64,000 nucleotides of DNA from Modestobacter versicolor (GTDB lineage Bacteria > Actinomycetota > Actinomycetes > Mycobacteriales > Geodermatophilaceae). The notes beneath the pieces were generated by a model. It ran no database searches and was not told the DNA's origin. It saw nothing but the letters and a program-made list of their open reading frames with translations. Both the position numbers and the translations under genes were made by a program. The stretch is from contig NZ_JACIBU010000001.1 in the NCBI RefSeq assembly GCF_014195485.1, forward strand, positions 3,472,001 through 3,536,000. Reading direction: 5' to 3'. This document shows, piece after piece, positions 61,652 to 64,000 of the stretch (position 1 is the stretch's first letter; each line of letters opens with the position of its first letter).

Positions 61652-62974
61652 ATGGCCGAACCGGTGCTGCCCTCCACCGCGCGCACGCTGCTCGCCCGCA
61701 CCGCGCGGGTGCAGCGCGACGGGCGCGCGCCCAGCCTGGTCGCCGGCGTCGTCCGCGACGGCGGGCTGGCCTGGTCCGCCGGGCGCGGGGACGTGGCCGA
61801 GCCGCACACCGACGTCCAGTACCGGCTCGGTTCGATCAGCAAGACGGTCACCGCCGTCGCGGTGATGCGGCTGCGCGACGAGGGCCGGCTGGGCCTCGAC
61901 GACCCGCTCGAGGAGCACGTCCCGGGCACCCCGCTCGGCGACCGCACCGTCGGCCAGCTGCTGTCGCACCTCGCCGGCGCCACCTCGGAGAGCCCCGGCG
62001 GCTGGTGGGAGCGGGTGCCCGGCGGGTCGCTGGAGGAGCTGCGGCTCACCGGCGACGACGTGGTGCTGGGCGCCGCGCGCCGCTTCCACTACTCCAACCT
62101 CGGCTTCGGACTGCTCGGCGAGCTGGTGGCCCGGCACCGCGGGGTCCCGTGGACCGACGTCGTCCGCGACGAGGTGCTCGCCCCGCTCGGGATGACCCGC
62201 ACCGACCCGCGGCCCACCGGCCGCGCCGCGCAGGGCTCGGCGGTGCACCCGTGGGCCGACGTCGTGCTGCCCGAGCCCGAGCACGACGCCGGCGTGATGG
62301 CCGCCGCCGGCCAGCTCTGGGCGACCCTGGCCGACCTGGGCCGGTTCGGCTCGTTCCTGCTCGGCGACACCGGCGACGTGCTGTCCCCCGCGACGCTGGA
62401 GGAGATGGCCGTGCCGGCCGGCGTCGACTCCTCGGCCCCCGGCTGGTCGGCCTACGGGCTCGGGCTGCAGGTGCTCCGCGTCGACGGGCAGGTGCTCGTG
62501 GGGCACGGCGGCTCGATGCCCGGGTTCCTCGCCGGCGTCTTCGTCGACCGGTCCGAGCAGGCCGGCGCGGTGCTGCTCGCCAACACCACCAGCGGGCTGG
62601 ACCCGCTGCTGCCCGGGCTGCTCGCCGACCTGCGGGCCGCCGAGCCCCGGGTGGTCGAGGCCTGGACGCCGTCCCCGCCGCCGGTCCCGCTGGACGTGCT
62701 CGGCGTCTGGTTCTGGGGCCCGGCGCCGCACGTGCTGCGCGCGCAGGCCGGCGGGCTGCTGCACCTCGGGCCGCTGCCGGGGCGCGGCGGGCGGGCCAGC
62801 CGGTTCGCCCCGCGGGAGGACGGCACCTGGGTCGGGTTGGACGGCTACTACGCGGGCGAGACGCTGCGGATCGCGCCGGACCACCTGGACCTGGCCACCT
62901 TCGTGTTCACCCGCACGCCCTACGACCCCGAGGCCCCGGTGCCGGGCGGGGTCGACGAGCGCGGCTGGGCCTGA
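61652..62974 (+). CDS. Serine hydrolase, beta-lactamase/AmpC-like fold
   Basis: 440 residues. The serine-lysine motif is in RLGSISKTVTAVAVM (SxxK), the Tyr motif in RFHYSNLGFGLLGELVARH (YxN) and the third in VGHGGSMPGFLAGVF (HGG). Such proteins act as esterases, D-aminopeptidases or carboxypeptidases. No signal peptide is seen. The C-terminal 90 or so residues form an added beta domain. It overlaps the convergent PPOX gene by 55 bases. Confidence 0.88.
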   Translation: MAEPVLPSTARTLLARTARVQRDGRAPSLVAGVVRDGGLAWSAGRGDVAEPHTDVQYRLGSISKTVTAVAVMRLRDEGRLGLDDPLEEHVPGTPLGDRTVGQLLSHLAGATSESPGGWWERVPGGSLEELRLTGDDVVLGAARRFHYSNLGFGLLGELVARHRGVPWTDVVRDEVLAPLGMTRTDPRPTGRAAQGSAVHPWADVVLPEPEHDAGVMAAAGQLWATLADLGRFGSFLLGDTGDVLSPATLEEMAVPAGVDSSAPGWSAYGLGLQVLRVDGQVLVGHGGSMPGFLAGVFVDRSEQAGAVLLANTTSGLDPLLPGLLADLRAAEPRVVEAWTPSPPPVPLDVLGVWFWGPAPHVLRAQAGGLLHLGPLPGRGGRASRFAPREDGTWVGLDGYYAGETLRIAPDHLDLATFVFTRTPYDPEAPVPGGVDERGWA

Positions 62975-63588
62975 GCCGGGTACAGCCCGGCGGCGTACTG
63001 CTCGCCGTAGTACCGCTCGAGCTCCTCGAGGGGCTCGTCCGGCCGCTCCTGCCGCTGCGCGATCCGCGGGCGGGACGGCGCCGCGTCCGGCGTCCAGGTG
63101 CCGGCGTCCCACAGCCGGGACCGCATGAACGCCTTGGCGCAGTGGTAGAAGACCGACTCGATCTCGACCACCATCGCCAGCAGCGGCCGGGAGCCCTCGA
63201 CGACCATCCGGTCCAGCAGGTCGGCGTCGCGCACCAGCCGGGCCCGGCCCTGCACCCGGAAGGTGTCGTCGCGGCCGGGCAGCAGGTAGACGAGCCCGAC
63301 GTGCGGGTTGGTCAGGATGTTGCGGAAGCCGTCGGCGCGGCGGTTGCCGGCCCGCTCGGGCAGCGCGATCGTCCGGTCGTCGAGCACCACGGTGAACCCG
63401 GGCGGGTCGCCCTTGGGTGAGACGTCACAGCTCCCGTCGCCGTGCGACGTGGCCACCAGGCAGAACGGCGAGGCGGCCAGCCACTGCCGGTCGATGTCGT
63501 CCAGGCGCGGCCGGTCCTTGGTGGCGACCCGGGGGAGCGGCTCGCCGATGACCTCGCGCAGCTGCGCCTCGGTGGTGATCTCGTCCAC
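62920..63588 (-). CDS. Pyridoxamine 5'-phosphate oxidase-fold flavoprotein
   Basis: 222 residues. FCLVATSHGDGSCDVSPKGD, TIALPERAGNRRADGFRNIL, TNPHVGLVYLLPGRDDTFRV and QGRARLVRDADLLDRMVVEG are the split-barrel pattern of the MSMEG_1061-like PPOX group, which binds FMN or F420. No transit or signal peptide. The C-terminal tail (about residues 185-222) is Gln/Pro-rich and overlaps the neighbouring gene's end. Confidence 0.88.
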   Translation of the reverse strand: MDEITTEAQLREVIGEPLPRVATKDRPRLDDIDRQWLAASPFCLVATSHGDGSCDVSPKGDPPGFTVVLDDRTIALPERAGNRRADGFRNILTNPHVGLVYLLPGRDDTFRVQGRARLVRDADLLDRMVVEGSRPLLAMVVEIESVFYHCAKAFMRSRLWDAGTWTPDAAPSRPRIAQRQERPDEPLEELERYYGEQYAAGLYPAQAQPRSSTPPGTGASGS

Positions 63589-63600
63589 CAGCGCAGTGTG

Positions 63601-63984
63601 TCAGCGGTCGAAGGCGTCCAACGTCGTCCGGACGACGGCGGCGTAGGCCAGGTGCGGCACGACGTCGCTGACCCAGTCGGTGGCCGACCAGGTGCGCGGG
63701 TCGGTGATGCCCAGCGCCGTCATGGGCCCGTTCGTCCCGACCAGCACACCGGCCGTGGTCAGCGCGGTGCCGACCAGCGGCGACGTGCGGAACCCGGCGG
63801 CCCGGGCGAGCCCGGCGAGCACGCCGATGCCCAGCCCGGCGGCGATGCCGGTGAGCGGGCCCAGGCCCTGCACCCGGTTCTGCCGCGTCTCGCCGTCGCC
63901 GGGGATCTGCACGTGCGCCTTCCCGGCGAGCGCCTCCACCGTCTGCTCGGGCGTGGAGCTGCTCGCTCGGCCGCGGCCGGCCAT
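63601..63984 (-). CDS. Small membrane protein of unknown function
   Basis: 127 residues. Hydrophobic segments GPLTGIAAGLGIGVLAGLAR and VGTALTTAGVLVGTNGPMTA are in the middle; head and tail are polar. No family recognised. ATG lies 16 bases from the window edge, so an upstream start outside the window is possible. Same strand as the PPOX gene. Confidence 0.55.
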   Translation of the reverse strand: MAGRGRASSSTPEQTVEALAGKAHVQIPGDGETRQNRVQGLGPLTGIAAGLGIGVLAGLARAAGFRTSPLVGTALTTAGVLVGTNGPMTALGITDPRTWSATDWVSDVVPHLAYAAVVRTTLDAFDR

Positions 63985-64000
63985 GTCCAGGTAGGTGACG

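Overview
The window is chromosomal DNA from a very GC-rich actinobacterium. Most codons end in G or C, GTG starts are about as common as ATG, and adjacent genes are often joined by 1- or 4-base stop/start overlaps. Several features are typical of Actinobacteria: an acVLRF1-type peptidyl-tRNA hydrolase, a HelD-type RNA polymerase ATPase, GTP-dependent PEP carboxykinase, a c-di-AMP riboswitch before a NlpC/P60 hydrolase, a sulfur-metabolism leader peptide, and DUF3817 and DUF2510 proteins. The overall style suggests Geodermatophilaceae (Blastococcus, Geodermatophilus or Modestobacter), but that placement is inference. I see no tRNA, rRNA, CRISPR array, transposase, integrase or prophage.

Layout. 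1-10.7 kb: the end of pyruvate carboxylase, a long NhaA antiporter fused to redox and cyclic-nucleotide-binding domains, an ATP-grasp/YgiB-like pair, and a run of small stress or housekeeping genes. 10.7-16 kb: a translationally coupled operon of GAF-SpoIIE phosphatase, cellulose-synthase-like glycosyltransferase, STAS anti-anti-sigma and RsbW-like kinase behind a sigma-28-like promoter, facing a GH26-like secreted glycosidase. 16-20.6 kb: acetoacetyl-CoA synthetase, amidase and acyl-CoA dehydrogenase. 20.6-31.2 kb: the most striking block, eight overlapping genes plus an IclR regulator. It holds a ThDP enzyme, a NitT/TauT-type ABC importer, an IlvD/Edd dehydratase, an FAD oxidoreductase and a two-subunit aconitase-X hydro-lyase, behind a strong promoter overlapped by repeated operator-like sites. 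31.3-34.6 kb: a hybrid histidine kinase ending in a second, RsbW-like ATPase domain, and an FKBP isomerase. 34.6-43 kb: SDR/MerR divergent pair, ATP-grasp, CDF metal exporter, FrnE-like oxidoreductase, nitronate monooxygenase, FBP zinc-finger protein, ArsR/SRPBCC pair and an OYE. 43-48.8 kb: PEP carboxykinase, MFS transporter, prolyl-aminopeptidase-like hydrolase and a cysteine-catabolism unit (leader peptide, cysteine dioxygenase, rhodanese). 48.8-64 kb: acVLRF1, an ECF sigma/anti-sigma pair, HelD, PPK2, YihY, a carotenoid-type oxidoreductase, a riboswitch-controlled NlpC/P60 protein, a beta-lactamase-like hydrolase and a PPOX protein.

Three themes recur. Signalling by partner switching appears twice: in the glycosyltransferase operon and in the kinase with an RsbW-like tail. 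Carbon metabolism around pyruvate, PEP and acetoacetate is represented by pyruvate carboxylase, PEP carboxykinase and acetoacetyl-CoA synthetase, and the unknown catabolic operon may feed it. A family of intergenic hairpin repeats at 38.5, 41.6, 47.5 and 48.8 kb keeps its pairing while its arms vary; one copy lies inside an annotated reading frame. Function calls rest on recognised motifs and family knowledge only; no database search was run.
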